Of a DNA stretch of 29,924 nt, positions 1 through 11,521 are shown one piece after another. The stretch spans positions 1 to 29,924 of the forward strand of contig JADNRX010000606.1 of assembly GCA_015501595.1 (NCBI GenBank), in the 5' to 3' direction. This DNA is from Hymenopellis radicata (lineage: Eukaryota > Basidiomycota > Agaricomycetes > Agaricales > Physalacriaceae). Position numbers and translations under genes: made by a program. The notes below the pieces were generated by a model. It ran no database searches and was not told the DNA's origin. It saw nothing but the letters and a program-made list of their open reading frames with translations. Each line of letters starts with the position of its first letter. The first letter of the stretch is position 1.

Positions 1-890
1 AGGTGGTGGATGGCATAAACGAGCGTCATGCGACACGCTGTACAGGTTCTTCTATCGCGTTTGAGGCTCTCAATCTTGACATGGCGGGGGCGTTCAGCGC
101 TTGAAGGCCGTGTAGACCTGGTGGAGACGATCAAAGAGGAGGACCCGGGTGTAGGCAGACGGGCGCTCGCCCCTCCGTCATCATCGCCGAAACTTAGGGC
201 GACGCTGCCCTAAGCACTCCCGTAATAACCCGAGGACAACACAGACTAGGTTATTGGTGGCTATTTACTCCCCGAACGCCGCTGCCGCCGCCGCCGCCAT
301 CACGATCACCATACAGCCACGAAAAAACTCGCCTGCTACCTCAGACCCTTTGCGCCACGACGATCCAACACGCTGGTACACCCGTACTTAAGGTGCAACC
401 CATAAGATTGCTTGACATCTTCCAACGGGTCGATTGCACGGGGATTAACCAACGCGGAGGTCTCTCTGTGCCGCCCACCATCTACTCTACTCCCTGCCAT
501 CCATTGTTACTCTCCTTTCGCGCCCAGGCATCCCATTGACAGTAGAGCTCTTCTACTTGCGCGTCCCATATCACCCCATTCCCGTGCATTCCATTACATG
601 TTTACCTACCATAAAATATTTCATGTTCCCTTCAACTCCCCCCTGGTTATCGCACAGGTCCAAACTCAATCCAGATTCGAAGGAAAGGCGAGGCGCGCAG
701 AGGTTATCCTACCTCGGAGCACCTCCGCTGCGTATCTACCTTTCCCGCTGCGACCGAGGCCGTAATTGACATATGCGGAACTTTTCATGAAGGCCTAGGG
801 CTGACAGTCATCATAAAGCGTGCTTGACGCGACTCAAGCACGGTAACATGTCTCCCTTCGCTCCATATTCCATATACTTGTCATGACCAA
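1..890. other. no recognisable gene
   Basis: I see no conserved protein motif, RNA gene or element in this stretch. The open frames are short and without recognisable domains. The only low-complexity feature is a short GCC run near 284-298. It is adjacent to a truncated DUF6534 copy and is probably intergenic or highly decayed. Confidence 0.4.
278..298. repeat. GCC trinucleotide microsatellite
   Basis: The sequence reads GCCGCT followed by five GCC units. It is a short microsatellite with no clear coding frame around it. Confidence 0.6.
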
Positions 891-896
891 ACTCCA

Positions 897-1571
897 CGAT
901 GACCTCAATCCGCCTGACACATTCCAAGCTCAGTTCTGTCAATAACTCGAACCACATAGGGTATCATGGAAGATTCATACACAGAAGTAGTATTGTACAT
1001 TTTTTCGTTTTAAACCTAATAGATACATACACCAGACGGGCCGCACGAGAGCAAACATGTACGGAAACGAAAGCAACGACGAACTACACTTCAAGAACCC
1101 AAGATGCGCAAGATATGTAAAAGGTATTTTGTGTTGCTGCTTCTCCAATATACTCCATCACTGACGAATGGCAGCAAGGACGACTCGCCAAGTTGACACC
1201 TTCGCCGCTCGCGCGGATCCGCTTGCGAGCGTTGAGGGTCGCGGGCAAGGAGTAGACTGCCCAGGAATCAGAATATATTAAAGACCTGATAAAAGAGATC
1301 ACATACGCTGGCCAATGCAGAAGAAGAATGTGATGTAGATGAAGGTATGTCCCCAGGCCAAGATCTACACACGAAAAGGTGTCAGATTCACAATGAGATG
1401 GTGAGAACCCGACGTACTGAGACCAAGTCGGATGCGATGGCGCAGAGCGTGGTGATGAGACCGGTGTTAATGGAGTATATGATCCAGCGCCAACTACCGG
1501 TCAGGCTCCACACCGGAAGCAGGTGCACAACGACACGTACCAGCATCTTGATCAGTCCTGCGAAGCGCGTT
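897..1571 (-). pseudogene. truncated 3' copy of a DUF6534 membrane-protein gene
   Basis: This is a second copy of the 3' half and 3' flank of the complete gene at 13690-15619, in the same orientation. The flank 897-1186 matches 13328-13637. The copy then jumps about 415 bp of the parent and resumes at about 1192, equivalent to parent 14053, so the C-terminal exon and most of exon 16 are missing. The family motif (S)LLATLNARKRIR is still readable on the minus strand as SLPATLNARKRIR near 1200-1260. Exons equivalent to parent 15, 14 and the end of 13 follow (CIG, IIYSINTGLITTLCAIAS). Relative to the parent it has a 9 bp in-frame loss before LATLNARK, an extra codon in the CAIAS exon and a 1 bp insertion in the equivalent of RRMIKML. 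Homology ends near 1571. A non-functional segmental duplicate. Confidence 0.85.
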
Positions 1572-3820
1572 GATCCTACCGATAGTAAAGGAGAGGTAAC
1601 ACAACATTTATATGTTCGGAGGAGACACGCAGAGGGCCTGAGGACACGAGGAGTGGTGTAGACTTGGGCGTGAACGGGATATTATGGTGGGATCGCGCTG
1701 GCGGCAGTCGTTCCACCGTCTGTTCGACATCGAGAGTAAACGGGAGGGTGCACATCGCAGCACAATCTAGTCCATAAAGCAATATACATTCTCCCTAGTA
1801 GGAGAATGATCAACAAAAGCCATCGGGAAAGTAGCTGCCATACTCAAGTGCGTATTGAAGATTGCAGACAGACGCGTTTGAGACGATTTTGTGCGAAGGT
1901 AATCCGAAATTTAATTTGCTATTCAGCGCAGCTCGGAAGCTTGTCCAACTCCAAGGATAAAGAAGATAGTCTTGATGGCGCTGAAAGAAGAACGGTTTCC
2001 AACCTTCGGGCCGCGATTCCGATGCCAACTTTCCTTGCTTTCAACTTGCTTTCCTCCGTGTACTACCGTGTACTGTTCCCAAAATACGTCGTCTCCGTTT
2101 ATACCACCATCGCTGTCCTCTCGCAAGGCTGCTGCATGCCGTCTCACTAGACTACGTTATGGGTGTTTGCGCCCAACAAGCGCAAGACTGCTTTGCGTTT
2201 AAATGACCCTCGCCTTCCAACAACCGCTCTGGCCGCCCGAGAATGCGCGCAATGAAACACTCGGACAAATGTAGCGCGCTTTCTATCATACCAGATGGGA
2301 ACGGTGGTGCGTTCATTTATTTATCAGAGATGAAAAGAACTGACAGGGATACAGAATGCGCTTGCCCAAACTGACTCGAAAATATCTGACCGCGTACCCA
2401 TCTCAATCCTCTTCCTTTTTCGCCTGCGCTTCGTCGACCCAGCAACCGACGTCTTTCTTTACCCCTCCTGCCTAACAATAACGCGACCAAGAAACCTACG
2501 ATCGCGCACGTTGTAGAACCCAGCGAACTCGTCGTTTTCTTGCCTCGTCGCGCTCTGCTTCGCCATGAACATCTCCTGCGTGGTCATCGAGGCAAAGCTT
2601 GTCCTATTGGAACGAGCATCCACAAGCTGATCGCGACCATACTTGCACTATACGGCACAAGAGCGGCATGAAATTGTCGGCTGTGAAAGCAAACTTGTGA
2701 GTCCCCCCTCCACCCGTTTATCATGCCATTGACTTTCAGCTCTAGCTTGAACAATTAGCAACCGCGACGTGGAATCTAAAGCGGTCGGCACAGATGCTAC
2801 AGACCCGCAACAGGGCGGCTAACCAGAACGATTCCGACGCTTCGCCTAGCAGGTTTTAATGATAGCTTTATCGGAACGATGGGTTGTCTAGGTTTTCGTA
2901 CATACAAGAGTACAAGACCCGTGTGGAGCATATAGTCGTGGATATCACAATCCTCTTCATGGAAACAACGGCACTCACCCAGGATATTTCATTCGGAGAG
3001 TCCACGAGTCCACGAGCCAGCATCGTACTTGATTTGATATATAGTCGGACGCCGCAGCACAAGTAAGTCGAGCCGCAAAGGAAAGGGATAAATGGATGAA
3101 AGCTTACACTTGTGATAGACGGAAGTCTTGAGCGCTTTCTGCGGTCACGACCATACGAATTTAGTGTCAAGCTATCGACAATATAGCAAGATGTGCGCCG
3201 AACTGGCCGAATTGGAGAATATGGGTCTCTTCGGGAAAGTTGTGTTGTTCAAATCAACGTGTTAACCATCTGCGCACCTCACAGGAGTACCACCAAATAC
3301 GGCACACCTCTCGCTCCGTGATCAGCCGACTAACCACTCTTCCTGGAGACACCGTACCAATCGCCATGTTAGGTCCGCCTCCCAGGCTTACAACGCGAAA
3401 TACTACTGGATCGCATCCAAGACGCGGGAGCGAGCGACTAAGGCGCATATGCAATGTTTGGAAGGTATGTCTCATTCCCGCCTTACCGTCAGCCTCCATT
3501 GACGAGGTCAAGCGTGGCTTGACGCGTACCCTGGAACAGACGTTTGCCTATTCAACAAAGTTGTAGGTTATCACGGCTTGATCCTGGATCGGATTATAAT
3601 CATTGTCGTCACAGGCTAATTTAAATGATGCAGGTTTTAGGAACCCTCAGTCGCGACTCACCATAAATGTACCACCTCTCAGGTTCCTGATACGCTGGCG
3701 GTTCCAAGTATGGGGCGCCTCTCCGCGGCCATATTTCGATCGACCGTGTCGATGCACATATCCGAGCTTGGCACCCGTCACTACTTAAAGACTGGACGGG
3801 ACCGTCCTCTTCTACAACAA
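1572..3820. other. unassigned stretch with exon-like islands
   Basis: No family is recognised. Two islands look like old coding sequence on the plus strand. At about 2645-2840 a frame reads HYTAQERHEIVGCESKLL, then a 48 bp GT-AG intron-like stretch (about 2696-2743), then LEQLATATWNLKRSAQ, which suggests a coiled coil; an in-frame TAG sits just after the junction. At about 3190-3450 a frame contains CAELAELENMGLFGK, and after an intron-like gap AYNAKYYWIASKTRERATK, ending at a GTATGT donor near 3464. Neither can be joined into a convincing gene. Confidence 0.25.
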
Positions 3821-3829
3821 GCACCTCTC

Positions 3830-4530
3830 ATGGCAGCCTTCCTCAAGCGACTCGTCTTGACCACCACCGTTTATCCCGACGTCCAGCGCGCGCTGCAGGA
3901 CCCGCAACATATTCCTCATTTCATGAGGAAGATGAGCGAAAGCCGTAACATCGCCTTGCTCATCGTGCGTGTGCGTCTACATGTCTTGTCATATATCTAA
4001 CCAGGTGCTCCGTAGCAATGCACCTTTCTTCGGTAACACCTCTCCCATCCTCAACCAGTCAACTCAACACCGACACAACCCTCCTGTAGCACGTACATCC
4101 AGACTGGTCGTACCTCCGACGCGGCATGGACCGCGGCTCTCGTGCTTTTGACCATCCATATATCCTTCCTGTATAACAACATGAGCCCGTCGGAGGTTTT
4201 CCAGGTGCGGGAACGGTTGTATTCGCATTGGACAACGAACTAATTACCTTCGACAATAGAAGCGTGTCATGCTCGTCGGTTCAGTCACCTTCACGTTCTT
4301 GCAGACAATGCCAAATGTTCTGGTCTGGATCCTTGCCGTTCAGGAGGTCATTCGGAGCGCGCCAAACGCGAGGGTAGGCGTGGTGTTTGTTTTTCCTCGC
4401 GTGTATTCCTTTGGGATTCCACATCGTGTGCTTCGAGGTCATCGCGTATATGCGGAGGAGGGGCGGAGTCGACGCCACCACTACTGGGAACGCAGACAAA
4501 CCGGCCGCCACTGCGCCCACGTCGACATAA
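3830..4530 (+). pseudogene. family M membrane-protein gene, copy M1 (frameshifted 3' part)
   Basis: This is an unrecognised multi-pass membrane protein. Exons by splice signals and comparison with the copy at 19095-19760 are 3830-3964 (TTTVYPDVQRALQDPQ), 4016-4032, 4090-4204 (a hydrophobic helix, AALVLLTIHISFLYNNMSP) and 4260 onward (TFTFLQTMPNVLVWILAVQ, then a third helix). Introns are 51, 57 and 55 bp, and the 51 bp one has a TATCTAACC branch site. After the exon ending in APNAR, copy M1 carries one extra base relative to M2. The third helix (IPLGFHIVCFEVIAYM) is therefore out of frame with the upstream part, although it stays open to a TAA at 4528. The N-terminus is not certain. The gene sits in a cluster of at least four partial copies in this window. 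Function unknown; a membrane role is inferred only from hydrophobicity. Confidence 0.55.
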
Positions 4531-4715
4531 TTCGGGACCTGAGCTTCACTACGCTTACCGTCAGATTGTTTAGATACTGTGTAATGCAGACAACCTGAAT
4601 TCCACCCTCCTACGAATGCTGCTCTTCGTATTTGCCAGATATCCCACTGAATAGTTGACTGCTGTGGTTAGTTAGGCAGCGGGTGAGTTCGCGCTTGCCT
4701 TCGCCTTTAAGAAGA
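4444..4715 (+). repeat. 3' end of family M, repeat unit shared with 7289-7548
   Basis: This stretch covers the last codons of M1, the shared stop context (ACGTCGACATAATTCGGGAC) and about 180 bp of 3' flank. It is repeated in direct orientation at 7289-7548, with small indels near 4580-4650. Conservation past the stop codon indicates a DNA-level duplication and not just protein similarity. Confidence 0.85.
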
Positions 4716-5540
4716 AGAAGAATGACATCCCAGCGATTGTCACTTCAATCGCTGAGTTCTGCACCACACGTGTGTCCAGTCACGCGCTGCAGAGCACCAC
4801 TGCCGTTGACGGTTTGAACGCCACTTGCGAATCTCGCGCCTCGGGACAGTGGTGGGTTTTGAACACTGGTCCTGTCACGGAAACCAGCATCCATTTACGG
4901 ACAACCGTCGCGACCGGCTCCGAAGAGCAAATCACGAGGCACCTCAAGAGCACAATGACCTGCGCAGCGGGACACCACCCAACATGCCATCACATTCCCA
5001 CTAGCATTACATGTAGACTACCAACCGACCATGTCAATGTACCCCAGATAAACTGTTGAAAGCCACCCTCCTCGTTGTCCCGCAGATCAGGGAAACCTTC
5101 GAAGAGTCCGGGTGCAGGGATGAACATGGGAGCCGCATACTGCGAAGATGTCAAAGACCAACCGCGCCAGCCGTGGCTGAACACAAGAACTAGTGATGAG
5201 CACCATTAACGTATCATCATCTTCACCGTGATACCCGCCGTCTGTCAACGTCCGCCAGACGTCCCTGTAGTCTGCGCGAACCTCGCTCCAGAACACATGC
5301 CGCAACTCCTGCAGTGAGTCTCCTACCAACACCCGACACTACATTGGTACCTCCCTATGACAGAAATAAATGGCCTGCGGAGGGGTCACTCAGAGCGTCA
5401 ACACCCGAACACTGCCCGAAATGCTCCGAGAGGATGTACTCACGTACCATATCCGCCAGCACGACCCTCGTCTCGTCAAGATGCATGCCTCAATCGACAC
5501 CCATCAGTCGGCCACACCAGGACAGCACGAGGGCATCACC
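4716..5540. other. no recognised gene; two minus-strand open frames
   Basis: Minus-strand frames at 5087-5332 (contains FWSEVRADYRDVWRTLTDGG) and 4990-5184 (contains GWRGWSLTSSQYAAPMFIP and NEEGGFQQFIWGTLTW) have an amino-acid mix like real exons and may be consecutive exons of one gene. I cannot match them to a family or place a credible start, stop or splice pair. Confidence 0.25.
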
Positions 5541-5547
5541 ATCCCTT

Positions 5548-5845
5548 GCTACACACGCAGCCAATGTCGCAAATTCCCCCGCTACACAAGCAGCTGAGGC
5601 CCAAGCACCAAACGCCCTCGCTACACGAGCAGCTGAGGTCCAAGAGCACAAAATCCCTCGCTACACGAGCAGCCGAGGGCGGAACACGCAATCCCTCGCT
5701 ACACAAGCAGCTGAGGTCCAAACACGATCCCTGGCTACACGAGCAGCTCAGGTCCAAGCACACCGTCCCTCGCTACACGAGCAGCCGAGGGCGGAACACA
5801 TCATCCCCGCCACACAAGCAGCAGAGGTCCGAAGACAGAACATGG
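5548..5845. repeat. imperfect minisatellite, 8 units of 33-40 bp
   Basis: Units start at a GCTACAC (GCCACAC in the last) at 5548, 5581, 5620, 5660, 5698, 5734, 5772 and 5809, so spacing runs 33, 39, 40, 38, 36, 38 and 37 bp. The core is about GCTACACGAGCAGCTGAGG followed by a variable tail. All plus-strand frames stay open across it, giving motifs such as LATRAAEVQ, PSLHEQLRSK and IPRYTSSRGRN. It borders, and on the minus strand interrupts, the F-box fragment at 5801-6163. Units differ in length and spacers are not unique, so it is not a CRISPR array. Confidence 0.9.
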
Positions 5846-6163
5846 ACGAGAGAGAATATGAGGTTCTGGTGGAATGGAACGAATTGGTGCCGCCAATGAC
5901 TCGGTCCGCCGAATTTCAATCTCTGTTGCTGCGATTTCCTTTCGCTTCTGGAGAATAAGAGATTTTAGGCGCGTAATATCCTCGCATAGGAGGCCTTGGC
6001 GGGTCTTAAGCGCGCCGACGCGGTCTGGGATACGTGACGACGCGGCGCTCGGTGGTATATGCCCCGAGCGCAGTACATCGAGGACATTCCAGGACGAGTC
6101 GACAGTGTCCGACGACGGATTAAATCCGCAGCGCGTGCAAGGCGCTGTTGTCGGTATTGACAT
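5801..6163 (-). pseudogene. truncated F-box-type protein, N-terminal part only
   Basis: The minus-strand frame starts at the ATG at 6163. It has a short N-terminus with a CxxC (CTRC), then VLRSGHIPPS, a charged helix typical of a coiled coil (DITRLKSLILQKRKEIAATE, EIRRTESLAAP), then the start of an F-box core, IRSIPPE. Agaricomycete F-box proteins have this order: a variable N-terminus, a coiled coil with repeated arginine and glutamate, then an RxxPPE F-box that binds Skp1 in SCF ubiquitin ligases. Here the frame leaves the family right after PPE and runs into the minisatellite, ending after about 20 unrelated residues. The whole C-terminal leucine-rich or variable region of several hundred residues is missing. 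It is divergent from the gene at 6288, with 124 bp between the start codons, so the two may share an old promoter region. Confidence 0.65.
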
Positions 6164-6287
6164 AGCTGTTCGCGGTGAACGTTGATGATGCGATGTGTCT
6201 CAAGTTATAAAGACCGCTTTTGTGTCTCAGCTTGCAGCAGCTTGCTTCCTCCTATCTACTTCTCCTCTCACCTACCCACCACACACC

Positions 6288-7040
6288 ATGCCATCCAAAT
6301 TCCAGGCTGAATCGCCGGCAGTTGCCCTTGGCGTCGAACATATGGAAGGGCGAGTTCTCACCGGGAGTGTGAACCCGTTATCACAAGTCATCGAAGACCG
6401 GGCGCAGCATTACTGGGCTAATTACCAGTCGAAGCCCGACCCTGAGCGCCTGGCGCCGCAAGACCTAACCATCGCCATACCTTACCAAAAGCTTTCAAAA
6501 GGTCGACTTGACGAGGATGGTATGCAGCGCCTCTTGGCCAGGCTCAATACCAGAATTGAGCTCGATGACGGGGCCAACCGCCTGGCCGAGCACCTTATGT
6601 CCCATAGGGGTCAGTCGGGGAAGCCGTCCATAAAGTCGTGGACCACGGAGTCCTACATAGTGAAAACGATGGAGGACCTAAGCCTTTTCTTCTACGGCAT
6701 CCAGCTCAGACTGTGTCCCGGATGGAGAGAAGTGCTGAATACAGGGAGTAGGTACAAACGACCAACTTGTTTCCTGGCGAGTGTTGCCCACGAGCTCGGC
6801 TACACGGTCAAGGAGCTTAGGCCAGTCGTCGAACGTTTCTTTGTTCCGGAGCGATGCAGTACGTCCCTACCGCGTTCGGCGAGCTTACCCAACTTGGGCG
6901 CGAAGATCGAAGAATGTACAGGCCATCTGACGAGGAGCCACTCGTCAGATTCGCTTAGCTCGATAAGAGGTATGGGTTGGCTAATTTCTCCCCGCCTCGG
7001 TCTTACTCACAGCTCCTCAGCGCCTCGTCAGAAGCGATGA
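6288..7040 (+). CDS. unknown protein, copy 1 of an inverted paralogue pair
   Basis: I do not recognise the family. The start MPSKFQAESP is chosen because it is conserved in copy 2 (12201-12854, minus strand) together with the leader just upstream (CTTGCAGCAGCTTGCTTCC); an in-frame ATG at 6195 is less likely. The two proteins are clearly related through KLSKGRLDEDGMQRLLA, IELDDGANRLA, LMSH-GQSGKPSIKSW, RPTCFLASVA and LGYTV-ELRPVV. Differences in the body are in-frame (a 6 bp, a 3 bp and another 3 bp indel), which suggests past selection on the protein. After RPVVE this copy lacks one base that copy 2 has, so the last ~60 residues are read in another frame. An intron with GTATGG, CTAAT and ACTCACAG is possible at 6970-7012. 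No transmembrane or signal segment is visible. Confidence 0.55.
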   Translation: MPSKFQAESPAVALGVEHMEGRVLTGSVNPLSQVIEDRAQHYWANYQSKPDPERLAPQDLTIAIPYQKLSKGRLDEDGMQRLLARLNTRIELDDGANRLAEHLMSHRGQSGKPSIKSWTTESYIVKTMEDLSLFFYGIQLRLCPGWREVLNTGSRYKRPTCFLASVAHELGYTVKELRPVVERFFVPERCSTSLPRSASLPNLGAKIEECTGHLTRSHSSDSLSSIRGMGWLISPRLGLTHSSSAPRQKR

Positions 7041-7288
7041 TGGGAACATCGATATGTCGTACATCAGGACGGGCATTCATAGCACAGCTTTCACCGGGTT
7101 GTTGTCGAAAGTTTTCAACAGCGGGGGAAAGCGTATGAGCCTGCCACTACTCTCCAACAAAATTTGTTTAGTTCAATACATTTCATGCCTCCGATTGCAC
7201 CGAAAAGACTGGAATGCCGGGAAAACCGTAGAACAAAGGTACGCATCACACACTCAGCATAGTCATACTTGGATCCGGCAATGATCTC

Positions 7289-7548
7289 AAGGGTATATGC
7301 GGGGGAGGGGTGGAGTCGATGCCACCACTACTAGGAACGTAGACAATCCTCCCGCCACTGCGCCCACGTCGACATAATTCGGGACCTGAGCTTCACTACG
7401 CTTATCGTCAGATTGTTTAGATAGCATAATGCGAACCACATGGATTTCATCCTGCTACAGATGCATATCCCACTGAATAGTTGACTGAGTCACTGATGCG
7501 GTTAGTTGGGCAGCGAGAACAGTTCGCGCTTGCCTTCGCCTTTAATGT
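7289..7548 (+). pseudogene. family M, 3'-end fragment (M4)
   Basis: This is a direct repeat of 4444-4715. It begins within the last coding exon (YMRGRGGVDATTT) and keeps the same stop context and 3' flank. Nothing of the upstream exons remains. The following bases (TGTCTCAAGTTACAAAGACC at 7548-7567) also resemble 6196-6215, upstream of the copy 1 protein gene, so the junction joins two sequences duplicated elsewhere in the window. Confidence 0.8.
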
Positions 7549-7567
7549 CTCAAGTTACAAAGACCAC

Positions 7568-7985
7568 AACACTCTTGTGAGGATGGTCATCAATCGGAGC
7601 TGGCTTCAAGTCGGAGATGTTAAATGTGGCATAGTTTTTCCATGTCGATAACTGAAAATGCTGATAGATACAAAAACTTCCTCTTGATATCTGATGAACT
7701 TGACAGACTCCTTGTGATCCTGCAGAACGCGTTAATATTGCGAAGTCGGGAGTTGAAAAGTACCTTTTGCTTCCAAAGACTGCTTTTCTAGGAATTATAC
7801 GCGTCTAATCGCCATCGGAAGAGTCTGGGCAAGCATCGGGACCCGGAGGCCGGGTTCACCAGATTTGGAAATTCAGGCTCTCCTTAAGCCATCACCAGGC
7901 CACCACTGGTTTAACACCGCTGCTCTCGTCGTCGTCGTTCCGACACATCGCTTAGGGCTCTGGGATGGACGTTATTATGGCGCTG
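7568..7985. other. no recognisable gene
   Basis: AT-richer intergenic-looking sequence. I found no conserved frame, repeat or splice-supported exon. Confidence 0.4.
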
Positions 7986-7989
7986 CTTG

Positions 7990-8240
7990 AAGGATGGGTC
8001 GATGGTGAAATGTTGATGGATTATCGTCTTCTCCAAGAGTCGGGTTGTGCAGACCATGGTCAAGCAAAAGGAACGCGACGAGATTGCGGTTGAGCTCAAG
8101 GGGAAGTACATGGAGGTCGCGCAGAACAACTGTCGGAGGTACGCAAACAATACCTTCATAAGCGAGGGCTAATGGCGTATCCTCCACAGTCCGCGTCTTT
8201 AGGCTCCGTTTTGAAGGAATACTCCACGGATGACTGCCAT
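7990..8240 (+). pseudogene. relic of a Pumilio-repeat (Puf6-like) gene
   Basis: A plus-strand frame at about 8040-8138 reads RVVQTMVKQKERDEIAVELK and GKYMEVAQNN. This fits the repeat core of Puf6/Pumilio proteins, in which an aromatic or basic residue followed by VVQ is followed by a helix of type RDEIxxELKGKYxELAQN. Puf6-type proteins bind RNA and act in ribosome biogenesis. The exon ends at a GTACGC donor at 8139, and a 51 bp intron with a GGCTAATGG branch site and CCACAG acceptor ends at 8189. Just upstream the frame has a TGA (KC*WIIVFSKS), and residues expected before RVVQ are missing. Past the intron the sequence no longer follows the family. Only one or two of the usual repeats remain, so this is an isolated relic. 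Confidence 0.55.
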
Positions 8241-9060
8241 CGTCTCACGACGTCGGAACATGCTGCTACCATTTTCCTTTTCCCTCACCAATGGAGGGGA
8301 GACTCTTTGGATTCGAGCACCTGCGCTTAACGGGCTGCTTGCGGATTACCAGAGGCGCAAGCCCTGATTGGGAGCCTCCCTTGTAGGCCTACCCGTCGGT
8401 TTCCAAAATTCTCCTATCAAGCTCCATTCGCACAGCGACCACCGGTCGAGGCGCTCCTATCCCGCTTTTCGCAAACCTGTCTAGTGACCGCCGTGTTGCA
8501 AGATAATTTCAAAGCGGATCGTGTTATACGGATGCGGACTCAGCGCGACGTAGGATCCCAGAAGGCTTTTTGGCACGCAAGTAGCATGCATGTAGGAAAC
8601 GCGGCGACGATGACACTCAAAGAATACGACAGTGCCGGGTTTTGATGCCGCCTACTTAGGTGAATTCTGCGTCGTCCCGGAATCCTCAACACGAACTGAC
8701 GAGCGTCCTTAGTTTTCCTCTAGGCAGTAATATTGCGCAAGATCTCGGTTACTCAATCATCCGCGTAGGCTGCGCTGGGAACGATGACAGTTGGCGTCGA
8801 CGCCAATCAGCGCCTTCCATTATCAAATCTCAATACCTTCAATTCCCCTTTTACCAGACAGCACGCAGATTTACAAGCTCCCCATCTATGTATTTCCCAT
8901 CCGCACTCTTCCTCAGTTCCTGGCTTCCAACTCTCCGAGCTTGTTCGGCCCGAGGTATCCGACGCTCTTCCTTCCTTCCGCCGACGACTCTGAAAGGAAT
9001 GGGGACCGCTGATCGCGCCGACCTCGACTGTTCTGGCGTTCGTAGGACGACTCGCTTAGG
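8241..9060. other. no recognised gene
   Basis: The frame 8660-9085 (plus) is open for 141 codons but shows no family motif and little coding character. Its end overlaps the exon copy at 9069. I see nothing else supportable. Confidence 0.3.
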
Positions 9061-11521
9061 ACAGCGAGAAAGTGACGCGTTTTAGCAGCTCGGATTACTC
9101 CAACGTTGTCGCGGCTGGTGAGTGTCTTCTTTAAAGTTATTGGCCGTATACTTAATCGCCGAACCTATCGGACATAGCACACCCAAAAGGCGACAATACC
9201 TGGTCCGAACCTGGTCGACGTTCTACTGACATTAATCCTGCAGTGATTTGTTACCTCGGAGGTAACATTTAAATTCTCGCCTCTTATCGACTCTGTTCAC
9301 GATTCTAATACGCTTACTAGGCCTTCCCTACCTCTCGCCTTGATGGATTTCAGTCCTTCGATGATCTGGTTGGTTTCCCTTCTTTGCTTGTTACCGGGCT
9401 TAACTGACAGACCTTGTATCAGCAATACCTCCCTCATGTTATCTAAGTAATTAACAGTTTCATTGTCATATTCAATGTTTTCCCTTATCCTTCGCCAGAT
9501 TTCCGTTCACAGTCTCCTCGGTAACGGGTACGTGTGATCTTTGCTCTTGATCCGTCTTACCACCATCATCTTAGCTCGACCGACTTTAGCACGGGCTTTC
9601 GCCGACGACCGGGACCTCAATAACGTGCGCTCTGGATGCTCAGCGTGATTTCTTTCCTGCGACTGCCGCCGGTGTTGCCCTTGGTCGATAAGACCACGAA
9701 ACCGAGTAGGACGTCGTTTCGGGACCAACACTGAATCTCGAGGGGGGCGACATACCCGTTATTTGGAGCATATTCCGATCCGGATTCACTGTCTATGCAG
9801 TCTCCTTCATTGCTGCACCGTGAGCGACTCGACTTTCACTTCGGCGGGCACACTCAATGGGACATTCGACTCCGCACCTTTTCCTCAATTCTCACTGTCA
9901 CCTAGGACTGATATGGAGCTATTCTGGCGAGTATCCTGTCAAATTTGGACAGTCTGTAGTGTTCTGATCGATGTTGGCGAGTTTGCTCATTTTCGTGCCA
10001 ACCTCAAGTTGCTCATTTTCATTGTAGGACGTCGAGGACGTCTATGACGCGCCTTATATCACCTACTACGCCTATTTGGTTTCTGATAAATGCACGAATA
10101 CTCCGTCCTTGCTGTCCGGATGCCCGCCCAGCTCGACTTCGGCCTGGGTGGAATATGGTTCTGGTTCTTGGGCGTTTGACCGGTTGTCGGCGATGTAGCG
10201 CCATGATTAGGTGTTATAACTCTTCAGGAACGCTGTCCGAAAGGCCGACATCACTAGCTTGTTCGCATTCTTTGTCGGTCAGTTCTTACCCGTTGTGATA
10301 TTTTGATGCAAACACTAATATTTTCATTTTACTACTTAGAGCTCCCGAGGCGCCCATATCGCCGTGTATACCGCCTCTTGGACATCTTGAGCTGCTCTTC
10401 ACGGCGTGAAGACGGCGGCGTCCTTGTCCGTGACCTCGCAGGACACGACTTCGCCTGAGGCGGGATCACTTTTGGCAGGTCGGCGTTCGGCGACTTTGCG
10501 ACTATCTGTCGCACTGATAATGTCTTAAATATTGCCGGTAATGCACTCCAGGCGTCACAAGCTGCCTAGGCTTCCGGTTCCTCTACGGTATGTTCCTCTT
10601 TTGCGTCGAAATTTTCCATTTGACTCAAGGGGTTATCCAAGGCTTCAATAATTGCCTCAAGAGCCAGCAAGGGCTATCTTCAATGCGCCTAGACTCGCCT
10701 TCGACGTCCACGCCACCCTGTCAAACCCCGAGCATCGGCCGACGCGACTCAGGCGGGACGTTCTTCGCGGCGGCGGGATATCAATACGCAACTTGAATGT
10801 CTTTGCTGTTATTGGAGGCTTAGAATCATTAGAGATGCCATACACACAGTATGAACGCCCTCGGCGGGCTCGTCGTCCCAAGGTGAGATTCTCAATTTTG
10901 ACCACTTTCCGAGTTATCTCACACTACCCTCTAGTCCAACGTTGCTCATCGGATGGCCACTGTAGGACATAATGTTGTGCTTCTCGCTGGTAATCACGCT
11001 GTCGTTATGCTCGAATGGCGGATACTGCGCCTACCAGACGTTGCCCATGTCTGGGCGGCATGATGTTCGGGATGTCGGCAGGAAGTTCAATCCTTACTTG
11101 AACTGTTCGATACTCTGAAAGGGACTACTGATGGATGTTTTATTGTCAAGTATGGGCTTCGTCGGCGCCCTTGACGCACGATGGTGAGTAATTCCTTGTT
11201 CGTGTTCTATTTGTTACTTGAACTGACTTACCACTGTAGACGTGCCTCAGGCTTCCACTTGTAGCGCTGGACGTCGCAATACGAATGCGCCTTTGACTGT
11301 GAGACGGTTTATGGACGCGATGGTTGGAGCGGGACCAGTGTGCGGTCGACTATGCTCGAACTCTTGCTCATGTCGTACACCGGGATTACTATTGCTGGGT
11401 TGGCATCGCTGTTGCTGCGCAGAGGTACGTTGATGATGTTATTGTTTTCATTTCACCATACTCATTGTTCCACGAGGTTTTGTTGTATCTCGTATAGAAA
11501 CACCTTGTTTCACGAAGGACA

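Noticed and set aside
5548..5845. Possible CRISPR array
   Set aside because: Unit spacing varies from 33 to 40 bp, the intervening pieces are diverged versions of one another and not unique spacers, and the host is a eukaryote. It is a minisatellite.
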